DNA from: Liolophura sinensis
Lineage: Eukaryota > Mollusca > Polyplacophora > Chitonida > Chitonidae
Reading direction: 5' to 3'
DNA length: 64,000 nucleotides
Assembly: GCF_032854445.1 (NCBI RefSeq)
Contig: NC_088303.1
Span: 23,725,265 to 23,789,264, forward strand
Below, piece by piece: positions 34,351 to 45,640 of this stretch. The notes under the pieces are model-generated. The model made no database searches, was not told where the DNA came from, and saw only the letters and a list, made by a program, of their open reading frames with translations. Position 1 is the first letter of the stretch. Every line of letters starts with the position of its first letter. The translations under genes were made by a program, and so were the position numbers.

Positions 34351-35290
34351 GCGTTAAATACTTTTCCTGTCGTGACACTGTGTTGACTGTCCAGTCGTCA
34401 AATGTTTTCCGTCAGTCGTTACAATGGACTTCGGAAGTGTTATGTAAAGTGTTATGTTAAGTGTCTAGGGTAGAGAGCGGCTCATGCGCTGTAAGGAGTA
34501 TATCCCGTCGTCATAATAATCCTACAGGAATAACACTCTAATAATAGGCCTGTAGGCATACATCACGTCCAAGAGGAACAAAGAATTGGCGATAGGCGAT
34601 AAGCCTACTGAGAGGACATGTTATTATTTTAGTACTGAGGAAAAGTATTCTGTTAAGTGTTATTTACATAGAGGTCGATATCATATACCATAATTACTGA
34701 CTTTCCATTAGGTCGATTAAATGGTATTTTAGCCCACAGTCGATGTTGTTTTAGAGAGCACAAAATACACGTTGGCTAATGGTGTGACCTGTTAAAGAAT
34801 GGTGTAATTTTTGGAATCCCATATGTAGGCCTACACTAGATTAACTGAATGTAGTACATTATGTCAAATTGTTTGCCACTTGTCAAACGTGTAAATGTAC
34901 ATATATATCTTTTTGGTTTTGTCCCTATATGTCAACTCCTCTGTCAACCAAAAGAATCGCGGATAGCGTATGTTACAAGTATTGTATTATGTCCTTTCTG
35001 TGGCGAATTAATTGAGTGGTTAGGTGTACATGTATGTCACCGAAGTTTCTTATGCATTCTAACAGACCTTCTCTTAATGGATATATAAAGCCCACAACAG
35101 CTTGGACCCAGTCTCCACTGAAAACTCTTGATGACGTAAAACGGGTTATTCAGTATATATGGTCCTCTCTTCGGCCTTTATATTTTAAAGCCTTCGAAAT
35201 TACCTTTGTCTCCACACTCACTTTATAAGCAAATTTTTGAAATGTTGACAGAAGAAATGACAAAACTAAATGTATTTATAGCAGTATGCA
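34351..35290. other. No gene seen
   Basis: Spacer between SINEs and the 3' end of caveolin copy 1. No supported exon. Confidence 0.5.
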
Positions 35291-35295
35291 GACGT

Positions 35296-35301
35296 TTTAT
35301 T
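35296..35301 (-). promoter_or_regulatory. Polyadenylation signal, caveolin copy 1
   Basis: AATAAA on the minus strand about 195 nt after the stop codon of copy 1. Confidence 0.5.
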
Positions 35302-35495
35302 GCAGATTTGCTTGAATTTGAATTTGAAAATAAGTTGTTTTAAATAAAGTGGGATAAGTTGTTTTTCACAACATTCCATTAGTTATTATCGTTATCCAGC
35401 ATAATTAATTGATATACTGTATTAATAGATATAATTAATGGCGTTTCCAGTCATATTTTCTTCACTTTCCTCCCCTTACAAAGCAATCGAGTCTT

Positions 35496-37163
35496 TCACT
35501 TTTTACAAGCATGGAATACAGTACCCACAGATTCACAAATTGGATCCAAACAACAACTCAGACACATTCTAAACAACTTCTTGAATGGTGTACAGTTGAT
35601 CTCCAGCCATTTCAGGTAGGGTGTGATGTACCAGATGTGGTAGAAGGCCGTCTCAGCGAAAATACAACCCCAGTTCATGGCGATGCACAGTCCACAACAG
35701 AGAGTGGCGATGTTGTAACACAGCTGTTTCCAGAGAGTGAAGCATTTGTAGGTGAATTTCCAGACACAGTTCATAGAACGGATTCCTTCCGGCTCGGCCA
35801 GCACATCTTCAAAGGCCACCTGAAAAGAACACCAAAACATATTTCATTATGAATTGTTCTTATTGCTCCATTAATAGTTATGCCATCACATTCTGATCTG
35901 CCCTGTTTGCTATGGGAAAACGTACAAAGAAAATGAAAAGCCAGCTCGACTAAGTGATTCGTTCTAATCCTTAAAATTTTGAAATTAAAGTCAAGAACGG
36001 TAATAGATTCTGTCTTACGTTCCTGAACGCTTGACAAAGGAGATCACGTAATCGAACTTTGCTTTGGTTCAGTGGTCTGCGTCTTAACAGCTAAAGGTTT
36101 GACCGGATCGAGCTGAAGCGCGCTAGTTTCTTCCCGGCATGTTTCGCTCCGCTACCTGCTCTGTTTCTTTTTTCTTTTTTTTTCAGTAAGTTACCAAAGC
36201 TGACAAAAAATAAGATGTCAGCCTTTCGATATAAGAGTACTTGTTCAGTGATATGGGGAAATTATATACGTACTCTTCGGAGAGGCTTCAAAGAGAATGC
36301 TTTGTTTAAGTTCAAAAAGCATCAAAGTATAATTTGCAAAATGAGAAGGCTTAAACGCAAGTAAAGATTTGCATGGGTATACCTGATGCTATGAACTGCT
36401 ACTACAGATACAAACACAGCAGTTCCTTGACTTAGAATGGGAAGGTATTCCTGCGACATGCAGATGGTCGTGGATTTCCACCGGGCTTTGTTCTCCAGCC
36501 ATAATGCTGACCCCCGTCGTATAAGTGAAATATTCTTGAGGTAGGCGTAAGACACAAATCAAATAAATAAATAAATAAATCCTTGACTTAGATCATGAGT
36601 TTCATAAGCATTTATCAGCATCTATGATTCACTGTAAAACCGCCCGAATTTAAGTATTTCTTATTTAACACGCATTTCTGGTATAATTAACATAATTATA
36701 CACCCCACCCCCACCAAATGCGAGAGAAAGCAAGTGATACGTTGTACGTTTTTATCTTTGTTGTATGGTTAACCACTGAACAAGTATCTGCTACACCCTA
36801 TGATGTGGAGAAATGCAATTAACTGCATTCGCAAGACTATAGGGATATTGCCTCGTTTAAAATCTCTTGTTTTGATATCTGAGTTTGTAATCACAAGCTT
36901 CATTTCTACCATGAAGTCAATCATTACATTTTAAACTCATGCTCGCAGACAACAATGTGTAACTAAACTAAAACAATGTATCACCGTAATTCATATTTAA
37001 TCTTCCGACATGAAGCATTACTTGTTGTGCAAAACATTACTCTACTGGTATTTCCTCAAAATGGCATTTACTGTGGCCTGCCTATTGAAGATGGACTTGA
37101 CCATACCTGGATATGCTGATTAATGTCGTTGGGGTCACGATTGTCCAAGTTGAAATCAGCCAT
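35496..37163 (-). CDS. Caveolin family protein, copy 1
   Basis: Exon 1 is 37107-37163 (MADFNLDNRDPNDINQHIQ) and exon 2 is 35496-35819. Phase 0 junction, CAG/GTATGG donor, 126 residues. Caveolins are membrane-inserted scaffold proteins that form and shape caveolae; both ends face the cytoplasm. Seen here: the caveolin signature FEDVLAEP (22-29), an aromatic scaffolding segment (WKFTYKCF, about 39-46), a hydrophobic hairpin (about 50-85), and clustered cysteines MCLSCCLDPIC (about 104-114) suited to palmitoylation. It is shorter than vertebrate caveolin-1 (178 residues), mostly at the amino end. Private changes are CESVGTVFHACKK at the carboxy end. The intron (1.29 kb) holds a SINE and is not alignable with the introns of the other copies. 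Orthology to a given vertebrate caveolin cannot be set. Confidence 0.95.
36455..36582 (+). repeat. SINE family A, 5'-truncated, in caveolin intron
   Basis: 'gcagatggtcgtggatttcc', 'gtcgtataagtgaaatattc' and (AAAT)n. It lies in the intron of copy 1. Confidence 0.85.
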
Positions 37164-37257
37164 GATTATGTTGTTTTTCTTCAAGATTGCCCAAACTTAC
37201 AACTGCAATACTGTCGTCGATCTCTGGTGCACAAGTGGTACACCTGGCTTGGCTGGG

Positions 37258-37264
37258 TATTTAA
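37258..37264 (-). promoter_or_regulatory. TATA-like box, caveolin copy 1
   Basis: TTAAATA in the context GTACTTAAATACCC, about 95 nt upstream of the start codon. The other three copies have TATA-like boxes at similar distances. Confidence 0.5.
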
Positions 37265-37856
37265 GTACTCGTCGACCTGCACATGTTCTGCGTCGCTAAC
37301 ATTGACCATTGTTTGTCACGTGCTCAGAGCAGGTCAGTACGTGCATACTGACCAGTTGCGGTTCCGTTATAGTCACCTTAAGCCGTTTCCTTAGATGTAA
37401 TCGGCTGGTTTTGTCTGAACCTGCACTGGTAAGATTATGCAAACCTATTTTGCCAGTTATAATAGACGCTTTCCAAACGAACTATTGTTTAACATGCAGG
37501 TGTGAAAGATGTAGATTATATGTACCCATACAATACAATAGTACCTCTATTGTGCACCCAGCATGAACACGTGGTCTGTTTATTAACAAGTTAATGAGAC
37601 ACATAATATCAATTCATTCCTTAAATGAAAAGAGATAGTGGAGTCTGTCCATGTACATTTACCTCTATATGTGCTTTCAGTTCTACATATACAATTTTAA
37701 AAAATCTACTCCCATGCACTTGTCACTGCTTCGCTTTGTATTTGCCGACCTTGTAGATTAACTGAAAAGAATGATTTAAGTGTTAGAACGTTATATTTGC
37801 TTGCGGAATTATCTTTTATCAACATTATGCCTATATGTTGTATGTATGTATGCTTG

Positions 37857-38158
37857 TTTTACGTTGTATTTAGCACTTTTTCAGTGATTTAACGGCAAGG
37901 AATCATTGGCTGTGTGTACATGTACTGTGTCTTCTTGTGGCAGGGCGAGTCCATGTCGACAAGGTCCACTGAAGTGTCGCGTCGAAGACACAAGACATGA
38001 CACAACTCCCAGTCACATTATATTGAGACGGGGCCACCCAGTTGTGTCCTTGCTAGCGTGGCAGTAACGAGCACCATTTTGTAAAGTCTTTGGTATGGCC
38101 AAATCCGGATTTTCTCCCGGGTCTCTCTTCGTTCGGACACTTTAACCATTACGCCATC
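37857..38158 (-). repeat. SINE family C, near full length
   Basis: Read on the minus strand: tRNA-like head 'gatggcgtaatggttaaagt' with 'agagagacccgggagaaaat', the 'cccagtcacattata' core in reverse, and a tail equivalent to 'actgaaaaagtgctaaatac'. The right end lies at about 38158. Confidence 0.65.
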
Positions 38159-38444
38159 GAATGAATGAATGATTGATTATGGCTTAACTCCACATCGGCA
38201 ATATTTCAGCCATATCGTGGCGAGAACAAGATGAAAACGCGAGGCGGTTGAGGTTTCCGATATGGTGGTGAGAACATCAAAAGCGAAACATAAATGTTCG
38301 GACATATTTAAAATCAGAAAAGAACAACCAAAACCAGTTAAAACTCGAAAACCAGCATGTTTTAAAAATAGTATATCAAGAAATCTATATGTCTATAACT
38401 TTTTATCTATAAATATTTATGACAATTAAAATTTATATCTTATT

Positions 38445-38705
38445 ATAAAGGCCAATGGCGCCAGCGATGCTGTCAAACAAATCATATATAGAGTTGACTG
38501 TGTAGGATCTTTGCCGGACATGGACAAGGTCTACGTAGTCAACCAGGATATGTCTGATGCCATATTGGGCATCACATCCAACACACTGGGGAGTACTGCT
38601 CCTATCCAGGATGAAAGTTTAACCCTAGCCTCTGCAGAAAAGATAGATGAATCTGGAAGACGAAGAAAAGTGACCCGCTGTTCTAAGAAAGCTGCAGCAG
38701 CAACC
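38445..38705 (+). other. Coding-like segment abutting a LINE end
   Basis: About 85 codons are open on the + strand from a weak acceptor (ATTATAAAG, about 38450): ANGASDAVKQIIYRVDCVG, then MDKVYVVNQDMSDAILG, then SAEKIDESGRRRKVTRCSKK. Composition and codon use look like protein, but I do not recognise the family. The open reading runs out where the minus-strand LINE begins (about 38705). It could be an exon of an unknown gene cut by the LINE, or a captured fragment. Confidence 0.3.
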
Positions 38706-40500
38706 CTTTATTTCAGGAAAACTTTGCTGAATTATAAGAGGATTTGTATTGGATTTATTATATCTATGTAGATCAAACACCAGTTTAGGCCGTGAAAGAA
38801 GCCAGGGAGGTGACTCCGGAAAAGACACCGGAGCTATTTCCTCTAGCTTGATGTTAGCTTCTACAATATGGTCCAGTACACCAAGACCGAACGAAGGGAT
38901 CTTATTGGGACATTTATTAAATTTGTCTACATAAGATAGATTGAAAACACAGTCGTAGGCAGGGGTTGTTGGATGAGCTTTAAGCTTTGTAGCATATTGA
39001 ATGTCGGTTTTATACGTCGGCTATATAAAGAAGGCTCATTACCCTCATGGTATAAACTCTCCACTTGCGAGGTTCTAAAAGCACCAAGGCTTAGCCTCAA
39101 ACCTTGGTGATGAACAGAATCAAACATTTTAGAATATACTCCTACCGGAACCGTAAATGATGGACCCACAGTCCAATTTAGACCTCAACAGAGAACGATA
39201 TAGATTGAGTAAAACAGATCGGCCAGCACCCCAATCGGTGCTAAATATATCGAGAGCCTTTGTACATTTATCTTTAAGCATTTTTATATGAGGTATAAAA
39301 AGATAGCTTACTATCAAATATTATACCTAAAAATTTAGTTTCTCCAACAATTTTAACCTGTTCACCACAAAAATTAAGCTCGGGGTCAAGATGAAGTTTC
39401 CCTTTATTACAAAAATGCATGCCGACGGTTTTAGACGTTGAAAATCTAAAACCGTTTTCAGTTGCCTATTTCTCGATCTTATTGAGACAAAGCTGCAACT
39501 GACGTTCAATGTTATTCATATTTTTAGCTCGGTATAGCATAGTATATAAGGAAATCATCCACGTATAAGGAACCCTCTGTTTGTTTGTTTTTGCTAAGCT
39601 ATTTATTTCTATGCTGAACAATGTCGGCGATGATATTCTGCCTTGAGGAACACCCATTTCCAGCTCATGAGAGTCGGGAAGAGTGGACCCACTCGAACCT
39701 GAAACTGACGATCAGATAAAAATTCTGATATGAATATTGGTATTAGGCCTTTAAGGCCCATGTCAGCAAGGTCTTATAAAATACCATATTTCCATGTGGT
39801 GTCATAGGCCTTTTCAAGGTCGAAAAATATCGACACAGCATGTTCATTATTGATGAAACCATCCCGAATAAAGGTTTCAAATCGGACAAGAAGATCCATA
39901 GTATATCTATCTTGCAGAAAACCACACTCTATATTAGGAAGTAACTTGTTGGTTTCAAGAAATCAAACAAGTCTATCATTAATCATCAGCTCCACAGTCT
40001 TACAGACACAGCTGGTAAGAGCTATGAGACGGTAATTGGACGGATCAGTATGATTTTTACCCAGTTTGGGAACCAGGATAAAACACTCCTCCCTTCATAA
40101 CGGTGGAAAATTACCAGTTATCCAACTATCATTGAGCAAGTCCAAGAAACCTGAAGTGGCTCAGGCGGTAAATGGTTCAGAAACTTATAATATACGTTGT
40201 CAGGACATCACGCAGTATCATGTGCCTTTTTAAATGCAATTTTAAGTTCCACGATATTAAAAGAACGATTATAATCTTCTAAATATTTAGAAGAAAAAAG
40301 GCAATTTAATTTCTCCCTCTGGTTTTTAATATGTTGGAATTCAGAAGTATAATTCTCAGAAGAAGATTTCTTGGAAATTGTCTCAGCTAATTTATTTGAT
40401 ATATCAGATGGAGAGGTTAATATTTTATCTCCATCTTTTAAATGCTGGACTTTTGCTTTATTATTTTTGCCCTTAAGTTTCCGACCCATGTTCTAGACCT
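38705..40500 (-). mobile_element. Jockey-like LINE, dead copy
   Basis: Pieces of one reverse transcriptase can be followed on the minus strand in order: a linker ending AFKKAHDTA (about 40490-40208), SNYRLIALTSC (about 40040), FFDLEKAYDTTW (about 39800), GVPQGRISSPTLFSI (about 39650), YVDDF (catalytic box, about 39560) and GLRLSLGAFRTSQVESLY (about 39060). Order and motifs fit the Jockey clade. Many stops and frame changes are present, so it is inactive. The 3' end stops at about 38705 without a poly-A tail, next to unrelated sequence. Confidence 0.85.
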
Positions 40501-41344
40501 TCCTCATAGGTATTTTTGACGTAATGCCCGAAACAAAGTTTCGCCAACAAGATCGTCTCTTGGACTTGATTAATCGTAGAGCCTTGGCTCTAAAAATACG
40601 AACCTGGTGTAACTTATTATCAGTGGGGCATGATTAAATCTGCCTTCAGGGTTTTCCCGGTCCTTTATAGCTTTACGACAGTCATTGATGTACCAGGGTT
40701 ATTAGGCCATCGAAGGGGTCTCCAGCATTATAAGACAAATGTGCCGGTTGCGGTGGTCAATACTATGTGCTATCGCATAGGGGAGCTATAGTTGCCTTTG
40801 TTTCCTGTAATAAGCTTCATTCGGGGATGAGATTTTTCCATTATTCAGGTGACATCATGACTATCTTCCGATAGCAGGACGCTGTCAATGCCACCATGTC
40901 ACACATCAAACCCCCGAATGCCCGGGGGTCGAACATACATCAACTCATACCTCTATAGTTCTCGACATATTCCAAAAAACCTGTAAAAGTCAGTAAACCT
41001 GTATTGGATTAACTCTGGGGAGACCATTCAGTAATCTCCTCACATTAACAGTAGCTTTATTTCCAGGAACGTTGTCAAGTGGCCGTATGGCGATATCTGA
41101 TATACAGACCAGTTTTGGTCGTGTTCCAATAATTTACCCATGCATGCATGACCATCACCGGTGAAAAGATACTATATACCATATAACCCAAATAAATAAG
41201 TAAATAAACAAACCATCTTGTATTTGGAGTGAGTATATTAAAGCATATAGGTTGTTTTTTTTGTGGGTGTGTTTCTGTGGCTCTGTTGTTTGATTGATTG
41301 TGATAACAGGACATCATAACTTAATAACCTACATTCAAACGCCC
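40501..41344 (-). other. Probable LINE 5' part, then no feature
   Basis: Up to about 40720 the minus strand still shows fragments consistent with the endonuclease/linker part of the Jockey-like LINE ('cgtcatggtg..aatgactgtcg' region). Beyond that, to 41344, I see nothing. Confidence 0.3.
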
Positions 41345-41668
41345 CTTATACCGCCTCGCTGTTCTAATGGTTAAGTCATCCGCCTAGAATTATAGCCTGG
41401 AGTTATACCGGCATGGGTCATTCAAAGGACTTTAAAAATGGTACTTGCTGCTCAGCACTGAGAGTTTAGATCAAGGAGACAGGACTGGTCCTGTCTTGTG
41501 TCTTCGACATAATACTCCAGTGGCTTCAGCACTTTGGTGGCATGGACTCGACCTGCCAGAAGAAGACACAGTATAGATCTACACACATCTGCTGGCTTCT
41601 TAAAGTCATATGAATGAAACATTATTAAGTACGACGTAAAACCCCAAGCATACATACATACATACATT
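41345..41668 (+). repeat. SINE family C, near full length
   Basis: tRNA-like head ('cgctgttctaatggttaagt', 'cctggagttataccggcatg'), a body with 'cttgtgtcttcgacataata' and the tail 'attaagtacgacgtaaaacc' with (CATA)n. Confidence 0.75.
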
Positions 41669-41669
41669 C

Positions 41670-43190
41670 AAACGTCTCGACGGTCAAGTCCGGAGAAGAA
41701 TGCAACAAGCAAAGTGCCTCACAGGTAATGTTGCCTTTACACAGGTAAGGCTGCCTGTAGAATTCGTCGGATATAGCGTATGTCTTGTTTTCATCCAACG
41801 AATCCGACTAGTCGATACGACAAAAAAACCGTATCGACGTTTGGGCCAACGCTATTAGCGAAGTGTAACACACCATCCTTTTAATTCCTTCCGCGACAAA
41901 TGTGTAGATCAGAGAAAATCACTGGTCGACGTAACTGCTCTATTCGAGCTACCATACACCAGATGAGTGTACACAGTTACACAGTGTACACATTCAAATA
42001 CAAATGCATCATATGACACTCTCGACCATCGGAAGCACAAGAAGAGAGCGGGCCGAAGTCAAAACGGTGTTCAGTTGTCACTGTGTATGGAAAGCAATGG
42101 GCCGCTGCGGAATACCATCGATTATTCGTGTTGGAGAAAAAGCGAAGCCTGCTTAGTCCGACCGCCTAATTACTTAAATGAGAAAATACTTGGCCATCTG
42201 CATAATCTAAATCACGCTTAAACTCACGACCGAATTAGAGATAATCCTTACATGGCCCCAGGATCACAAAACTCCCTTGAATATGTTTGAATGTAAATGC
42301 TAATAAAACTACGATAGTATTAAATTAAACATTTGTAGGGTAACTCACAATTTTATCGCGGTAAACAGTTTTGAATTTTCTAGCCGAGCTTAAACCTAAG
42401 AAACTTTATGATCCTGGCTGAATGTCTCACCACCCCGTTGATTACATGGGGACCTACATTTGTATGCATGTATTTTGGATACATACATGTTGAGTCTTTG
42501 CGTTTTCTCTAGTCATCTGCAGACAAAATATCGTCACCCGAGAATACACGGGGATCATTCTGACTGTCAACGGACATTCACGCAGACGTAATGTCACTGC
42601 AGCAGTGTACGTCATTGATTGTGACGTCGCTATCATAATCACATACCTTGTGTTGATCACAGCATCACAAGACGTCGATACGACAACAGCGGAAAAAAGG
42701 TGATTTTAACATTGATAAGAGTTAAATTTCCATGTTACTAGACATAACAAAGCTCTGGTAGTCATCGCGAATTCAATTTTGAAAGCGCTTTTTCATCGAG
42801 CTTAAGGCAAGTCTTAAGTTATTTTACTTTGGTCACTTGTGTTTAAGATTGCTGTAGTGTAGCCCCATCATGGCAATGGCGTCTGTTGGAATGTTCAAAT
42901 CTTTGGAGATACTATTAATGTGATGCATCACAGAAGCAAACTATTTAAATATATTTACTTAATATAGTAAATCATATTCAAGCTGTTTCGACATAGATAC
43001 ACAGGCATATGACTGTTTTGTTCGTATGATAAATTACCGATATCTGCTACTGGACGTTCAGAGATTATTCCATTAAGTTCTGCTGTTACCGGTAATGAAT
43101 AGGTGCTATATATATGGCGACGGGAACTCTATTATGCTTTCATTTTGTTACACAGCATGCATTTATGTCGTTTGTTTCGTTTCAGATCAT
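41670..43190. other. No gene seen; one short hairpin
   Basis: 41813-41838 is an 8-bp perfect hairpin (tcgatacg ... cgtatcga) with an A-rich loop. Frames of up to 84 codons here show no recognised motif. Confidence 0.4.
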
Positions 43191-43199
43191 AGAGTAAAA

Positions 43200-43837
43200 A
43201 TGATATTTCTGACATTTGTGGCCATGGCCGCTTACGCTTTATACGACATAAAGCCCGTCAAGGAAAAAACTGAAGGTATGTTAAGACTGACTTGGAAGTT
43301 TTAAAAATTATGTTTGAGTACAAGTCTACCATAAATGTTTCCTGTGACAGTGGGAAAGGTAAGTTTATAGTGATGAAAGTTTATATCTTTTCTGGTAGTT
43401 GATGATGTCACGCCATTTGATTTTACCATAGCCATGAACAACATTTCTGACTATAAATATACAACAAAAAATACGAACTCAACTTCCCTCACAAACTCTC
43501 TATTCCAATAACAACTCCATTCAATATTATAATTATTCACCTTTCTTAAAGGTAAAAAGGACTGGTTAGGATGTTTTACTTTGGAAAGCGTTTAAGTGGG
43601 CAAATTCTGTTAGAAAAATTTAAAATTCTTGAGATAGTCTCAGTGTAATAATCTCTATACAAACGTTATAATCGCTGTGTATTTTTTGATAAAACAGTTC
43701 ACAGAAACCTCCAGGATGCTCCCGGAAATTCTGGGTGCTCTAAGGGACGACCCAAGGCAGAACAGAGAGAAAGTGAAACTAACTCATCAAAACCATACAC
43801 ATATTGTGGTATGAGAAAGGGCTTCCTTCTAAAATAA
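43200..43837 (+). CDS. Possible small secreted peptide, two coding exons
   Basis: A TTTCAG acceptor at 43185 leads into a short leader and an ATG at 43200, which opens MIFLTFVAMAAYALYDIKP, a compact signal peptide. The exon ends in phase 1 at 43275 before GTATGT. The next acceptor (AAAACAG, 43697) resumes in the same phase at 43698, and the frame stops at 43835-43837. The predicted 71-residue product has two cysteines (NSGCSKGRP, YTYCGMRK) and basic residues after the signal peptide. An internal GTATGA (43809) could be a further donor. No family recognised. The splice and phase fit is seen directly; secretion is inferred. A chance arrangement remains possible. Confidence 0.35.
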
Positions 43838-43839
43838 TT

Positions 43840-44420
43840 TATTATTTTCTTGTAATTTTGAAATTTTATGCAAACTATGTACTAATCTTATGTTCACTGC
43901 AGAGACTTCTAAATTGCTTTCACGCCCTCCGCCTCTTTGAATCAGTATATTTTATGTTCGCAGAATCCTTTTAAAATCAGCCAGTAATATTGTATTATAA
44001 TTTCTTTTATAAGTTAAAATTATGAATAGGAAATAATCTCAAACATATCTGATATATATTCATATTCTCTTTCCGCTATGAACATTCAAAACCATTATCT
44101 TTTCTTTGCTGTCTTAATTTAATCACAGGTTTTTGATACATTAGATTTGCTTATTTATTATCACCAATTTCAGTATGTCAGTTATTATAAGAATCATATA
44201 GTGGTGTCCGGACGTTGCCATGGTTATGAAATGTGAAAAGTTGTAAAAACATGGATGAACTTGGTAAAGGGCAAGTTAACAGACTTCAAACATAAAGCAT
44301 AAATTTTACAAACTTTACAAAGTATAAACTTGTCGAAATGTAATCTACAGAATAGAATCGGTGGCTAGACTGCGCTGTCAGAGAGAATTATATGGGCTAA
44401 ACACATTTGTTTTGTTCCTA
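43840..44420. other. No gene seen
   Basis: A/T-rich spacer without a supported feature. Confidence 0.5.
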
Positions 44421-44429
44421 TGAGGAATA

Positions 44430-45640
44430 TCTTCACCCGACTTATGGAGCATCTGTCATCGCATGTGGAATACCTAACCATAATGGTTTAGACAGGTCTT
44501 CTTTTATCGCCTGTGAAAGAATCCTCGTCGTCTGTGGAACGCCTTTTAAAGCAGGTCCCATGTTGTGTTGTTGGGATGTCCGATTTCAAATCGTCGGAGA
44601 GACTATATTAATCACACATGCTTACTTTCCATTAGAGGTATCTTTACACCAATGATGGACCCCCTTTAATCGTAGGTGAAATGTCTAACAAAAATGGTTT
44701 AGAATTCCTCTTTCATCGCCCGTGGAAGACTCTTCGCCTTTTGTGGAACGCCTTTGAATTCTTGTGATATGCACTATATGTTTGGATGTCTGATACCACC
44801 TATGATACGACGTTGTCTGTTCTGGAACACCTTCTGTGAGATGTAATCCATATGGAACGTCTTATATTGCCCGAGGGGCAGTCTACATCACCTGAAATGT
44901 ACGTCTGGAATGGTTTACACTGGCCGTGAAACATATTACATGGTCTCTTCTATGTTTGGAACGGTTTATATTACCCGTGCAAAATCTTACATGACCCGTG
45001 GCACACCTGGAACGGTTTATGTTGCCCGTGGAAAATCTTACATGACCTGTGACACACCTGTAACGGTTTATATTACCTGTGCAAAATCTTAGATGACCAG
45101 TGGCACAGATGGAACGATTTGATATCACATGTGGAAAATCTTTACATCGCCGGAGGTACATTTTGGACGTTTTGTAATGCCCTTGAAGCATTTTATATCA
45201 TCTGTGGCACATCTGGAATGGTTTATTGCCCGTGGAACAGCTTACTTTCTTGGCATGTGTTTGGACACCTGACATCACAACCTGTGAAATCTGAAAAACA
45301 TCTTTCGTCGCTTTCCGTTGTTTTGATACCATATACTTCACCACTTTGCCTTGTTCATGGGACATCTTGCATCGCCTGCCAATTGTCGCACAGGGAACAG
45401 TCCAAGTTATGTTCCTTGATTGTGGTACACAGAAAATCGCCTGTAAAAGCGCTTGGGTTCCCTATAAGATATCAACAGTTCTTGTGGACCATCGTGTATC
45501 GCCCGACTCATTCCTGCGAGTTATCTTTATGACCAGTCATACATCTTCCATGGCTTGTTAGGGCCCTCACATTGCGGATGATATACGTTCAGTCACTTGT
45601 GTATTACCTTATATCGCTTGTGGGACTTATTTTAAAACAC
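44430..45640. repeat. Minisatellite, ~51-bp unit with ~25-bp subunit
   Basis: Around 44955-45120 three units of 51 bp are clear ('ggaacggtttatattacccg', 'aaaatcttacatgacc', 'gtggcacacct'). Each is made of two similar half units. Phrases such as 'cgcctgtggaacg' extend the array in degenerate form to both sides. As 51 is a multiple of 3, open frames (102 codons -, 137 codons +) arise from the array. Confidence 0.8.

Noticed and set aside
35511-35852. Open frame antisense to caveolin exon 2 (also at 48924, 54196 and, reversed, 57619)
   Set aside because: Shadow of the conserved caveolin exon; the same antisense frame recurs only because the exon recurs.
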